From positions 62,001-126,000 of the forward strand of contig NZ_JHVH01000009.1 in assembly GCF_000620045.1 (NCBI RefSeq): DNA of 64,000 nucleotides, written 5' to 3'. Under the pieces are notes generated by a model. The model did not search any database and was not told the origin of the DNA. It was given only the letters and a program-made list of their open reading frames with translations. Source of the DNA: Halomonas halodenitrificans DSM 735 (GTDB lineage: Bacteria > Pseudomonadota > Gammaproteobacteria > Pseudomonadales > Halomonadaceae). Positions within the stretch are counted from its first letter, which is position 1. Each line of letters begins with the position of its first letter. Position numbers and translations under genes: made by a program. Positions 18,090 through 26,676 of this stretch are shown here, one piece after another.

Positions 18090-19259
18090 CTAGAAGCTGT
18101 ACTTGACCATGCCCTGCAGGCGTACCGCGTCGCCGTCGCGGCCATCGACCACTTCGCGGGTATGGTAGGCCGCCTCGATGCCGTAGCTGACGCGCTGGAT
18201 CGGTGACCAGATATAGTTCAGATGCACCGCCTGGAACTGCTCGTTGGCGCCATCACCGGTAGCAAATCCATTGGCATAGGCATCATCCAGGTCTGCCTGG
18301 GAGATACCGTAGCCCAGGTTGATGGCACCCGGGCCGGCGGCCAGGCTCATGCCGACGTTGACGCCCCAGGCCTCGACGGTCTCGATGCTGTTACCATCCC
18401 AGTAGCCCGGCGCCGAGGGGTTGTTCTGCAGGTATTCGCCGATGCCGTCGCCCCAGGTCAGCGCGCCGCGCAGGGTCAGGATGTCGCTTGCCGGGTAGCG
18501 GGCCGCCAGGTTGAGGCCATAGCCGGTGGCGCGATCATCGGCGCCGTTGATCTCCTCGACTTCCAGCTGGCGGACCATGGCGGCGGCGGAGTAGTGCAGG
18601 CCGGCGGTCTTGTTCTGATAGCGCAGTGTCAGGTCGGGCAGGCTGGTCTTGGCGTCGCCATGGACCTTCTTCTTGGCGCTGGGATTGGAGGCCGCTACGC
18701 CATCGGTATAGTCGTCCGGGTCCGGATTCTCCAGGGCGATATGCCAGTTGGCCCAGGAGTAGCGCAGCTGCGCCTTGCGGCCGACCTTGCTCTGGCCCGG
18801 CTGGGGCGCGAGGTCAATGGTCGGGGTCTTGCCCAGCAGGCTGCCGAAGTTGGTCCAGGTCTTGCCGGCGGTGATGCCGTTCCAGCTGCCGACGGCGTGG
18901 CGCAGGCGCAGGTCGCCACCTTCCGGGGCGTTATCGAACCAGTCCACCTCGACCATGGTGGTCAGATTGCTGCCGCCCATGGGGGTGGCGGTCTTGAAGC
19001 CCAGGCGACTCTGGTAGGCGTGCGTATTGAAGTGCCCGTCGCTGCTGGGCTCACCATCGAGCCCAATCTTTGGGCGTGCGGCCAGATTGCCGAGATCGTT
19101 GTCGACGTCGTAGATCATGTCCAGCTTGGCGTAGCCGTAGACGCTGGCGGTGGTATTGCCCACCTCGAAGTCGACGGCATGGGAGGCCGTGGCGATGGCC
19201 AGCGCCAGGGTGCTGCCGGCGAGCAGCGTGACGTGCTTGAGGCGGATGGGAGCTGTCAT
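18090..19259 (-). CDS. DcaP-like trimeric outer-membrane porin
   Basis: Predicted 389-residue outer-membrane protein. The signal peptide (1-28, ending ATASHA) precedes VDFEVGNTTASVYGYAKLDM, then a 16-strand-type barrel pattern ending in MVKYSF. The YGYAKLDMIYD opening and the GSWNGITAGKTWTNFG segment fit the DcaP family, described in Acinetobacter for uptake of dicarboxylates and other anions. Substrate here is unknown. ATG 19259 has AAGAAGGA before it; the frame extends further upstream without a signal sequence. The intergenic region carries an FNR-type box. It lies next to, but is separated by a terminator from, the inositol genes. Confidence 0.82.
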   Translation of the reverse strand: MTAPIRLKHVTLLAGSTLALAIATASHAVDFEVGNTTASVYGYAKLDMIYDVDNDLGNLAARPKIGLDGEPSSDGHFNTHAYQSRLGFKTATPMGGSNLTTMVEVDWFDNAPEGGDLRLRHAVGSWNGITAGKTWTNFGSLLGKTPTIDLAPQPGQSKVGRKAQLRYSWANWHIALENPDPDDYTDGVAASNPSAKKKVHGDAKTSLPDLTLRYQNKTAGLHYSAAAMVRQLEVEEINGADDRATGYGLNLAARYPASDILTLRGALTWGDGIGEYLQNNPSAPGYWDGNSIETVEAWGVNVGMSLAAGPGAINLGYGISQADLDDAYANGFATGDGANEQFQAVHLNYIWSPIQRVSYGIEAAYHTREVVDGRDGDAVRLQGMVKYSF

Positions 19260-19404
19260 TGACTTTTCCTTCTTGCGGGACGCCCGGTGGGCGGAAGTAA
19301 CTCGACGACGCCTGCGGGTTCCCTTGATGATTCCGCTTGCCGCCGATGATTGCCATGCTAACCATCCCGACGAGCCGCGCCCACCGCTGTGGTGCAGAAA
19401 AGTA

Positions 19405-19418
19405 TTGATATGGATCAA
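19405..19418. promoter_or_regulatory. FNR/Anr-type box upstream of the DcaP-like gene
   Basis: TTGAT-ATGG-ATCAA is a perfect match to the FNR/Anr consensus TTGAT-N4-ATCAA. It lies about 150 bases upstream of the porin ATG in an otherwise gene-free stretch. Oxygen-responsive control is inferred; no promoter hexamers are clear enough to say activation or repression. Confidence 0.6.
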
Positions 19419-19435
19419 GCAGTCGAAAGATCCAG

Positions 19436-19451
19436 GAATATGCCAGTATTC
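19436..19451. promoter_or_regulatory. Dyad GAATA-N6-TATTC near the FNR-type box
   Basis: A 5-base inverted repeat with 6-base spacer, 18 bases from the FNR-type box. It loosely resembles the GGAAT/ATTCC arms of the iol operators, but the arm spacing differs, so binding by the same regulator is doubtful. Confidence 0.3.
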
Positions 19452-19542
19452 GGTAGAATTTTTTGCAAAAACAGCTTGTTAAGGGAGGGTTAACGCCATG
19501 ATTGGGATCATGGCAGTGCTATAAAGCATGCCGGGTTAACGC

Positions 19543-19566
19543 AAAAAAACCCGGCCATGGGCCGGG
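19543..19566 (-). terminator. Terminator of the leftward iolB-iolG-regulator operon
   Basis: CCCGGCC (19550-19556) pairs with GGCCGGG (19560-19566) across a 3-base loop. Seven As at 19543-19549 become a T-run on the minus strand. It lies about 50 bases after the iolB stop and isolates the iol genes from the DcaP-like gene. Confidence 0.85.
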
Positions 19567-19613
19567 GCGAAGAGACGTCAGGACGCCATGGGAACTTGCT
19601 CATCATGTGATGT

Positions 19614-20417
19614 TTACTGCTTCACAATCCATTCGTGATCCGGGTCGTTGGTGAACTTCCACACCCTTTTAGGGCCGGCCATCACGTTGAGGTAGTAAAG
19701 CTCGTAGCCGTGGGGGGCCCCCGCCGGATGGTAGCCGCGCGGCACCAGCACGCAGCAGCCATTATCCACCGCCATGGACTCATCCAGGCTGCGGTCATCG
19801 GTGTAGACACGCTGGAAGGCAAAGCCCTGGGAGGGGTTCAGGCGGTGATAGTAGGTCTCCTCGAGCTTCGATTCGTTGGGCAGGTCGTCCACGTCGTGCT
19901 TGTGGGGGGGGTAGCTGGACCAGTTTCCTGGCGGCGTGAATACTTCCACCACCAGCAGGCTATCCGCCGGCTCGGTCTCCGGCAGGATGTCCTGGATATG
20001 GCGAGTATTAGACCCGCTTCCACGGGTATTGCACTTTACCTGGTCGGGGCCGATGAGACGCGGCTCGTAGTTGCCGAAGCCCGGGGCGCTGCATACTGCC
20101 AGTTCCAACTCGGTGGTGGCCTCCACGGCATAGTTCACTCCGTTGGGCAGATAAACGGAGTAGGGCGGCATCTTCTCGAAGATATCCATCCGCTCGCCGA
20201 TGTCCTCCCAGCGGTGCTCGCCGCTGGTGATGGTGGCACGTCCGGAGAGGAGTACCAGACACTGTTCGCGATCCGCGGTGGAGGCTTCGATGCTTTGGCC
20301 CTTGGATAGCCGATGGAGGCGAAAACCGACATGGTCCCAGCCGGCGGACTCGGGGGTGACTTCCAGCACCTTGCCCTGTTCGTCGGGTTGCTGGGGGCGT
20401 ACCAGTAATGAACTCAT
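19614..20417 (-). CDS. iolB: 5-deoxy-glucuronate isomerase IolB
   Basis: Predicted 267-residue cupin-fold enzyme that converts 5-deoxy-D-glucuronate to 2-deoxy-5-keto-D-gluconate in inositol catabolism. The bicupin pattern is visible. Metal-ligand-type histidines occur in YPPHKHDVDDLPNE and the following ETYYHRLNP, and the C-terminal cupin contains PRGYHPAGAPHGYELYYLN. Length matches the family (about 270). It is the last gene of the leftward arm, 18 bases after iolG. Confidence 0.95.
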   Translation of the reverse strand: MSSLLVRPQQPDEQGKVLEVTPESAGWDHVGFRLHRLSKGQSIEASTADREQCLVLLSGRATITSGEHRWEDIGERMDIFEKMPPYSVYLPNGVNYAVEATTELELAVCSAPGFGNYEPRLIGPDQVKCNTRGSGSNTRHIQDILPETEPADSLLVVEVFTPPGNWSSYPPHKHDVDDLPNESKLEETYYHRLNPSQGFAFQRVYTDDRSLDESMAVDNGCCVLVPRGYHPAGAPHGYELYYLNVMAGPKRVWKFTNDPDHEWIVKQ

Positions 20418-20435
20418 GGATCACTCCTTCCGAAA

Positions 20436-21431
20436 TCAGTCGATGGTATCCAGTGTGATGCGATGCCCCTCTTTCAGGGAGCGTAGCGCGGCCTCGGCCA
20501 GTCGTAAGGCCTCGAGGCCGTCGCGAGCACCGGCCAGTGGATCTCGCTGCTGCTTCCAGGCGTCGACGAAGTCACCTATCTCCCGGCGGTAGGCATCCGC
20601 ATACCGTTCCAGGAAGAACCACTTGGGCGTCTCTTCCACCTGGCCGGGCTTGCCGGTGAAGCGCAGCCGAGTCTCGGTCTCGTTCTGCGCCTGTAGCATG
20701 CCGGTGCTGCCGAAAGCCTCGATACGCTGATCATAGCCGTAGCAGGCGCGGCGTGAGTTGTTGATATGACAGAGCCGCCCGCTGGCTGTGACCAGGGTGA
20801 CCATGGCGGTGTCGATATCACCCGCCTCACCGATGGCGGGATCGATCAGGCAGCTGCCCTCGGCATGCACATGCACGATGGGTTCATCGAGGAGCCAGCG
20901 GGCCATGTCGAAGTCGTGGATCATCATGTCGCGGAACAGCCCACCGGAGGCCCCGACATACTCCGCAGGGGGCGGCGCCGGGTCCCGGCTGATGATACTC
21001 AGGGTCTCCAGCGCGCCGATCCGCCCCTCGACAAGCGCACTCTGCAAGGCGGCGAACTGTGGGTCATGGCGTCGGTTGAAGCCAAGGGCGCAGGTCACCG
21101 GGTGTGCCACCAGCACCTGCAGGGCGTCTCGGGTGCGGGCCAGGTCCAGGGCGATGGGCTTCTCGCAGAGCACCGCCTTTCCGGCACGAGCAGCCCGCTC
21201 CAGGTACTCGGCATGAGTGGGCGTGCTGGAGGCGATGAGGATGGCGTCGACCTCGTCATCCTCGAAGATGGCGTCGGGGTCGAGCATCCGGGCGCCATAT
21301 TGACTGGCCAGTGCCTTGGCGGTCGGGGCATGGAAGTCGGCCACGGCGCTCAGGGTGACCTCAGGGTGGGCGTCGATGGCCTGGGCATGCACCTTGCCGA
21401 TGCGCCCGGCGCCGATCAGGGCGATTTCCAT
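20436..21431 (-). CDS. iolG: Inositol 2-dehydrogenase IolG
   Basis: Predicted 331-residue Gfo/Idh/MocA enzyme that oxidises myo-inositol to 2-keto-myo-inositol with NAD, the first step of the pathway. The Rossmann motif is ALIGAGRIGKVHA at the N-terminus, the catalytic-lysine motif is EKPIAL near residue 95, and the active-site helix MMIHDFDMARWLL carries the conserved His/Asp. ATG 21431 has AGAGGA before it and matches the family start; the longer frame upstream overlaps the regulator gene. Confidence 0.92.
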   Translation of the reverse strand: MEIALIGAGRIGKVHAQAIDAHPEVTLSAVADFHAPTAKALASQYGARMLDPDAIFEDDEVDAILIASSTPTHAEYLERAARAGKAVLCEKPIALDLARTRDALQVLVAHPVTCALGFNRRHDPQFAALQSALVEGRIGALETLSIISRDPAPPPAEYVGASGGLFRDMMIHDFDMARWLLDEPIVHVHAEGSCLIDPAIGEAGDIDTAMVTLVTASGRLCHINNSRRACYGYDQRIEAFGSTGMLQAQNETETRLRFTGKPGQVEETPKWFFLERYADAYRREIGDFVDAWKQQRDPLAGARDGLEALRLAEAALRSLKEGHRITLDTID

Positions 21432-21474
21432 AGGGTGTCCTCTTGTGGTCAGTGCGTTGGCATTGTGGTTAGCG

Positions 21475-22338
21475 TCAGGCGCGTTTTGCGTTGCCATTGG
21501 TTGACTTGCGGTCGCGTGCCTTGTCCTGGCGCACGCCCAGAGCGATGGCGAGGGTCTGGGTCAGGCAGAGTGAGGCGGTCATGCCGCGGAAGCTCTTGAC
21601 CTCGGCCTCGTGGACCACCAGGGCCACATTGGCCAGGTGTGCCAGGGGACTCAGATTGGAATCGGTGATCACGATCAGTGGAATGCCCCGTTCGTGTGCC
21701 GCGCTCGCCACCTCGCGGGATTCCTCGGCATAGGGTGAGAAGCTCACTACCAGCAGGGCATCCTCGGCATCGATGACACGCACCTGCTCGCCATACATGC
21801 CGCCTAGACCATTAACCAGAAAGGTGCGCTTGTCGATGTGGTGCAGTGCGTAGGTCATGTAGCTGGCCACCACGAAGCTGCGGCGAGCCCCCATCACGTG
21901 GACGGCGCGAGCCCGCTCAAAGATGTCCAGAGCCAGTTCCAGGCTGCGAGGGTCGGTGCGCCCCGGTAACTGCTCCAATACCTCACGATTGGCGTTGGCA
22001 AACTCCCACAGTAACTGAGTGCTGTCGGGTGTCTCGCCGGTGGCCGAACGCACAGCCTGGATGCGTTCCGTGTAATTGGGCAGCTCGTCTACCAGCCGCG
22101 AACGGAACAGCTGCTGCATCTCCGAGAAGCCGGTGTAGCCGAAGTGATTAGCGAAGCGGATGAGCGTCGATGGCGTCACATCGGCCTGCGCGGCGAGCTT
22201 AGCTACCGTCGCGAATGCCACCTCCTGAGGGTTGTCCAGCAGGAAGCGCGCCGTCTGCTGCAGCCGTCGGCTCAATGACGGGTATTCGGCCGTGAGGCGT
22301 GCCTCCAATTGACTGTAGTCCTGCGGTATCTCGCTCAT
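21475..22338 (-). CDS. iolR: RpiR-family transcriptional regulator of inositol genes
   Basis: Predicted 287-residue MurR/RpiR-type regulator. An N-terminal helix-turn-helix domain (about 1-80; VAKLAAQADVTPSTLIRFA) precedes a sugar-isomerase SIS domain (about 125-265) expected to bind a pathway sugar or phosphate. Position at the head of the iolG-iolB arm and beside two GGAA-N6-TTCC type dyads supports a role like proteobacterial IolR; the ligand is inferred to be an inositol intermediate. ATG 22338 has AAGGAAAA before it. The symbol is assigned by context. Confidence 0.82.
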   Translation of the reverse strand: MSEIPQDYSQLEARLTAEYPSLSRRLQQTARFLLDNPQEVAFATVAKLAAQADVTPSTLIRFANHFGYTGFSEMQQLFRSRLVDELPNYTERIQAVRSATGETPDSTQLLWEFANANREVLEQLPGRTDPRSLELALDIFERARAVHVMGARRSFVVASYMTYALHHIDKRTFLVNGLGGMYGEQVRVIDAEDALLVVSFSPYAEESREVASAAHERGIPLIVITDSNLSPLAHLANVALVVHEAEVKSFRGMTASLCLTQTLAIALGVRQDKARDRKSTNGNAKRA

Positions 22339-22411
22339 CGGTTTTCCTTCTTTGCCATCGCCTGAGTACGGCACGGCAGTGATCGTGATGATGGAGGTAG
22401 CTTAGATGATA

Positions 22412-22427
22412 TGGAATAAAAATTCTA
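22412..22427. promoter_or_regulatory. Probable IolR operator 1
   Basis: TGGAAT-AAAA-ATTCTA is a near-perfect dyad (one mismatch) of the GGAA-N6-TTCC type reported for RpiR-type IolR in rhizobia. It lies 75 bases upstream of the regulator start, downstream of a possible minus-strand -10 TATACT (22443-22438), which suggests autorepression. Confidence 0.7.
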
Positions 22428-22454
22428 ATAATACCAAAGTATAGAACGCATAAT

Positions 22455-22484
22455 TTGCAAATGCAGCGAAATGGAATCTATATT
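22455..22484 (+). promoter_or_regulatory. Putative promoter of the rightward iol operon
   Basis: TTGCAA (22455-22460) and TATATT (22479-22484) are separated by 18 bases. The -10 falls inside operator 2, which is the layout of a repressible promoter. Confidence 0.5.
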
Positions 22485-22487
22485 CCA
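22472..22487. promoter_or_regulatory. Probable IolR operator 2
   Basis: TGGAAT-CTAT-ATTCCA is a perfect 6-base inverted repeat, containing GGAA-N6-TTCC. Its centre is exactly 60 bases from that of operator 1, close to six helical turns, so two regulator dimers could sit on roughly the same face. It overlaps the predicted -10 of the transporter operon. Confidence 0.75.
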
Positions 22488-22541
22488 ATACGTCAGGATC
22501 GGATGTGTATACCCACAACGACAATCACGAGGATTCCTCCC

Positions 22542-23480
22542 ATGACACGCCTCTCCCAATGGCTACTCGCCTCTACGTCCGCAATAGCCCTCATGGCCGG
22601 TACGGCTCAGGCGCAGGATGATAACCGCTTCGTCGTGGTCACTCATGGCGTTCCGTCAGACCCCTTCTGGTCCGTGGTCAAGAACGGCGCGGAAGCTGCA
22701 GCCGACGTGGTCGGAGCAACCGTCGAGTATCGCGCGCCGTCCACGTTCGACATGGCCAAGATGCAGCAGCTAGTGGATGCGGCGGTGGCCTCGAACCCCG
22801 ATGGCCTGATCGTCTCGTTTACCGACGAAGACGCCCTCGGCGGGGTTGTCCAGCGGGCCACCAACAACGGTATTCCAGTCATCACCATCAACTCCGGTGG
22901 GGAAGTGGCAAGAAAGTACGGGGCCCGACTCCATATCGGTCAAAGCGAATATGAGGCAGGTAAGCAGGCCGCCGAACACATGCAGGAGTTGGGCGTTGAG
23001 AAAGGTCTCTGCGTCAACCATGAGCAGGGCAACCAGGGGCTCGATCAGCGCTGCGACGGCTTCCTCGAGGGGTTTGACGGCAACGCTGAGCAACTGGCGA
23101 CCACCTACGATCCGACTTCGATCCGTAATGCCATCGTTGCCTACCTCAACGAGAATAGCGATGTGCGCGGCATTCTGACTCTCGGGGCGTTGGCCGCCGA
23201 ACCCATGATTCAGGCCATGCGAGAGCAGGGCGCGACCGACATGTTCACGCTCGGTACCTTCGACCTCTCACCCGGCATCCTGGAAAGCCTGGAACAGGGC
23301 GGTCTGGATTTTGCCATCGACCAACAGCAGTACCTCCAGGGCTACCTGCCGGTCATGTTCCTCGATCAATACGTAAAGAACGGCTTGTTGCCAGCAGGCG
23401 ATGTGGCAACCGGTCCAGGATTCGTGACTCAAGAAGATGCCGCCCAGGTCATCGAGCTGAGCGAACAGGGCATCCGTTGA
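22542..23480 (+). CDS. Sugar ABC transporter substrate-binding protein (probable inositol)
   Basis: Predicted 312-residue periplasmic binding protein of the ribose/inositol (CUT2, Peripla_BP_4) type. The signal peptide (1-24, ending TAQA) is followed by FVVVTHGVPSDPFWSVVKNG, the family opening, and by a hinge-type two-lobe pattern. First gene of the rightward arm, just downstream of the dyads, so inositol is the likely ligand; a related cyclitol is possible. ATG 22542 follows a purine-rich ACGAGGA at proper distance. Export and repression by IolR are inferred from context. Confidence 0.88.
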   Translation: MTRLSQWLLASTSAIALMAGTAQAQDDNRFVVVTHGVPSDPFWSVVKNGAEAAADVVGATVEYRAPSTFDMAKMQQLVDAAVASNPDGLIVSFTDEDALGGVVQRATNNGIPVITINSGGEVARKYGARLHIGQSEYEAGKQAAEHMQELGVEKGLCVNHEQGNQGLDQRCDGFLEGFDGNAEQLATTYDPTSIRNAIVAYLNENSDVRGILTLGALAAEPMIQAMREQGATDMFTLGTFDLSPGILESLEQGGLDFAIDQQQYLQGYLPVMFLDQYVKNGLLPAGDVATGPGFVTQEDAAQVIELSEQGIR

Positions 23481-23533
23481 TACTTGTTTAACCGAATGGG
23501 CCCGGGTTCACCGGGCCAGGGGAGTTGTCCGTC

Positions 23534-24664
23534 ATGAAGTCCAATGAATCCACACAACCTTCCAGTGCGGTAGCGGAACAACAGGATGAGCGCCTCCAGA
23601 AGGTTTCATTCTGGAAGAAGGCCCTGAGTCGCCCCGAACTGGGCGCCCTGGCCGGCACGGTGCTGGTCCTTGCCTTCTTTATCGTCGCCGCCAGTGGCAC
23701 CGGCATGTTCACACCGGCCGGTATCGTCAATTTCCTCGAGGTGGCGGCCCAGCTCGGCATCATCGCCACCGCGGCTGCGCTCTTGATGATCGGCGGCGAG
23801 TTCGACCTGTCCATCGGCTCGATGATTGGCTTGGCCGGCATCCTGATCTCCATTCCCGCCGTGCAGTATGGATGGCCACTGTGGGCCGCCATCCTGCTGG
23901 CCTTCGCCTGCGCGGGCCTGGTGGGCTGGATCAACGGCAACCTGGTCAACAAGACGGGGCTGCCCTCCTTCATCGTGACCCTGGGCTTCCTGTTTATCCT
24001 GCGCGGCCTGGCAATCGGTATCAGCCGCCTGTTGACCGGGCGCACTCAGATCGGCGGTGTGCATGAGCATATTCCCGGAGATTGGTTCGCGTCCCTTTTC
24101 TCAGGTGAGGTGGCCACCGGACTCTTCGCCTGGATGGCTTCTCAGGGCTGGATCGCCACCAATTTCGCCGATAATCCAGTCGTTACCGGCATACCGGTCT
24201 CCATCGTCTGGTGGCTGGCGCTGACCGCCATCGCGACCTGGGTACTGTTGTGCACCCCCTATGGCAACTGGATCTTCGCCAGCGGTGGTGACAAGAATGC
24301 CGCACGAAACTCTGGCGTGCCGGTGCAACGGGTCAAGATCTCGCTATTCATGTTCACCGCCTTCTCCGCCACTATTTTTGCCTGCCTCCAGGTAATGGAC
24401 ACTGGCTCGGCCGATACCATCCGTGGCCTGCTCAAGGAACTCGAGGCAATCATCGCCGTGGTCATCGGCGGCGCTCTGCTTACCGGGGGCTATGGCTCGG
24501 CGATCGGTGCGGCGCTGGGGGCCCTGATCTTCGGCATGGTGCAGATGGGTATCTTCTACACCGGCGTCAATACCGATTGGTTCCAGGTCTTCCTCGGCAT
24601 GATGCTGCTGGTAGCCGTGCTCTTTAATAATTACATGCGCAAGAAGGCGATGGAGGCCAAGTGA
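23534..24664 (+). CDS. Sugar ABC transporter permease (CUT2 family)
   Basis: Predicted 376-residue inner-membrane permease of the RbsC/YtfT type, with about ten hydrophobic helices. The [17 protein letters not shown] segment near residue 90 and the cytoplasmic coupling region [14 protein letters not shown] near residue 255 are family marks. GGGGAG precedes ATG 23534. Its stop is one base from the ATPase start, so subunits are translated together. It forms the membrane path for the binding protein upstream. Confidence 0.9.
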   Translation: MKSNESTQPSSAVAEQQDERLQKVSFWKKALSRPELGALAGTVLVLAFFIVAASGTGMFTPAGIVNFLEVAAQLGIIATAAALLMIGGEFDLSIGSMIGLAGILISIPAVQYGWPLWAAILLAFACAGLVGWINGNLVNKTGLPSFIVTLGFLFILRGLAIGISRLLTGRTQIGGVHEHIPGDWFASLFSGEVATGLFAWMASQGWIATNFADNPVVTGIPVSIVWWLALTAIATWVLLCTPYGNWIFASGGDKNAARNSGVPVQRVKISLFMFTAFSATIFACLQVMDTGSADTIRGLLKELEAIIAVVIGGALLTGGYGSAIGAALGALIFGMVQMGIFYTGVNTDWFQVFLGMMLLVAVLFNNYMRKKAMEAK

Positions 24665-24665
24665 T

Positions 24666-25484
24666 ATGAGCGAACGTACGCCAATGATCGAGATGCGCAA
24701 CGTCAGCAAGCACTTCGGCAGCGTGATCGCCTTGAGCGATATCTCGATGAAAGTGTGCTCCGGCGAAGTCATGTGTCTTCTGGGTGACAACGGCGCCGGC
24801 AAGTCCACGTTGATCAAGACTCTCTCGGGTGTCCATAGTCCGTCGCATGGCGAGATGTACCTGGACGGCAAGGCCGTGCATTTCAAGTCTCCCGCCTACG
24901 CGCTGGATGCAGGTATTGCCACCGTCTTCCAGGATCTGGCGATGATTCCGCTGATGTCCATTACCCGTAACTTCTTCATGGGACGTGAGCCCACGGTGGG
25001 CTGGGGACCCTTGAAGCGCATCGACTGGAAGTACGCCGACCGGATCGCCAAGCAGGAGATGGCCAAGATCGGCATCGACGTACGCGACCCCAGCCAGCCG
25101 GTCGGCACCCTCTCAGGCGGCGAGCGGCAGTGTGTAGCCATCGCCCGCGCAGTCTACTTCGGCGCCAAGGTACTGATCCTGGACGAACCGACCTCGGCGC
25201 TGGGCGTCAAGCAGGCCTCGGTGGTTCTGCGCTACATCGCCAAGGCGCGGGCCGATGGTCTGGCGGTGATCTTTATCACCCACAACGTCCATCACGCCTT
25301 CCCCGTTGCTGATGCTTTCACGCTGTTGGCACGCGGCGGCAGCCTGGGCACCTTCCGGAAGGAAGACATCACTCGTGAAGAGGTACTCAACATGATGGCC
25401 GGCGGCGCCGAGCTCGAGAGCCTGGATGCCGAACTGGCCGAGTTCCAGCGCAGCGACCAACAGAAGAAGAGTCAGGTTGTCTGA
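24666..25484 (+). CDS. Sugar ABC transporter ATP-binding protein (single-NBD, FrcA-like)
   Basis: Predicted 272-residue ATPase. Walker A is GDNGAGKST near residue 41, the signature is LSGGERQ, Walker B is [11 protein letters not shown], and the switch histidine is in FITHNVHH. Most CUT2 importers use a fused double ATPase of about 500 residues; this one has a single nucleotide-binding domain like FrcA and so should dimerise. It completes the probable inositol importer with the two genes upstream. Confidence 0.92.
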   Translation: MSERTPMIEMRNVSKHFGSVIALSDISMKVCSGEVMCLLGDNGAGKSTLIKTLSGVHSPSHGEMYLDGKAVHFKSPAYALDAGIATVFQDLAMIPLMSITRNFFMGREPTVGWGPLKRIDWKYADRIAKQEMAKIGIDVRDPSQPVGTLSGGERQCVAIARAVYFGAKVLILDEPTSALGVKQASVVLRYIAKARADGLAVIFITHNVHHAFPVADAFTLLARGGSLGTFRKEDITREEVLNMMAGGAELESLDAELAEFQRSDQQKKSQVV

Positions 25485-25526
25485 AAACGATCCGTTGCAT
25501 CCCTAAAGTCTCCTGGAGCCAACCCC

Positions 25527-26657
25527 ATGACCTCCTTCCATTTTGGCCTAATAGGCACCGGCTACATGGGCAAGGCGCATGCCATTGCCCTGCACGCGGC
25601 TCCCCGGGTGTTCAACCTGTCCGCAACACCGGTCTGTGAGCTGCTCGCCGAGGTCGACGAGTCGCTGGCGATCCGCAAGGCTCAGGAACTGGGATTCGCT
25701 CGCGCCACCGGTGATTGGCGAGCGCTGGTAGCCGACCCTCGGGTCAATATAGTGGACATCTGCGCGCCGAACTTCCTGCACAAGGAGATGGCGCTGGCGG
25801 CCATCGCCCAGGGCAAGCATGTGTACCTGGAGAAGCCCATGGCACTGAATGATGCCGACGCCGTCGAGATGGTTGCCGCGGCTGAGCACGCCGGCGTCAA
25901 GACACTGGTCGGCTTCAACTATGTGCGTAACCCAGCCAGCCAGTTGGCTCGGGAGATCATTGCCAACGGCGAGATCGGCGAGGTGATTCACTTTTGTGGC
26001 CGTCACAACGAGGACTACCTGGCTGACCCGACCAAGCCCCACGACTGGCATACCTTTCGTGAAACCGCGGGCGCAGGTGCCCTAGGCGACCTGGGCTCCC
26101 ACATTCTCAACATGGCCGAGTACCTGACCGGACAGTCCATCACCCAGGTCTGCGGCCAGTTCCAGACCGTGATCACGGAGCGCCCACTGGCGGATGGCAG
26201 CGGCATGCACCCGGTCGAGAACGATGATCATGCCCAGGCACTGCTGCGCTTCGACAGCGGCCTGATCGGCAGTATCGAGACCTCGCGTATCGCCTCTGGG
26301 CGAAAGTTGGGCCTCGCTTACACCGTCACCGGCACCAAGGGCGCCATTACCTTCGACCAGGAGCGCATGAGCGAGCTCAAGCTCTATCAGCAGGAGGGGC
26401 CACACGGCCGGCGTGGGTTTCGAACTCTGCTGATCGGCCCGGAGCACCCGGACTATGCCGACTTCTGCCCGGCCCCGGGGCATGGGCTTGGCTACAACGA
26501 CCAGAAGATCATCGAAATCCGAGATCTGATCGAGGGGTTGGCAGGCCGTCAGCCGCTCTCTCCCGATTTCCGCCAGGCCAGGCGGGTCAATGCCCTGATC
26601 GATGCTATCGAGCGCTCGCACCACGATGGTGGCTGGGTGGCGCTGGATAACGACTAA
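25527..26657 (+). CDS. Gfo/Idh/MocA family oxidoreductase (cyclitol-type)
   Basis: Predicted 376-residue NAD(P)-dependent dehydrogenase. The Rossmann motif GLIGTGYMGKAHA is at the N-terminus; the catalytic EKPMALN motif is near residue 100; and GDLGSHILNMAEYL carries the conserved His. It is distinct from IolG in the other arm. In inositol operons, such paralogues often handle scyllo- or D-chiro-inositol or a keto-inositol, so an entry step for another isomer is inferred, not shown. Confidence 0.85.
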   Translation: MTSFHFGLIGTGYMGKAHAIALHAAPRVFNLSATPVCELLAEVDESLAIRKAQELGFARATGDWRALVADPRVNIVDICAPNFLHKEMALAAIAQGKHVYLEKPMALNDADAVEMVAAAEHAGVKTLVGFNYVRNPASQLAREIIANGEIGEVIHFCGRHNEDYLADPTKPHDWHTFRETAGAGALGDLGSHILNMAEYLTGQSITQVCGQFQTVITERPLADGSGMHPVENDDHAQALLRFDSGLIGSIETSRIASGRKLGLAYTVTGTKGAITFDQERMSELKLYQQEGPHGRRGFRTLLIGPEHPDYADFCPAPGHGLGYNDQKIIEIRDLIEGLAGRQPLSPDFRQARRVNALIDAIERSHHDGGWVALDND

Positions 26658-26676
26658 TCCTTGCGAGGCAATTCTG

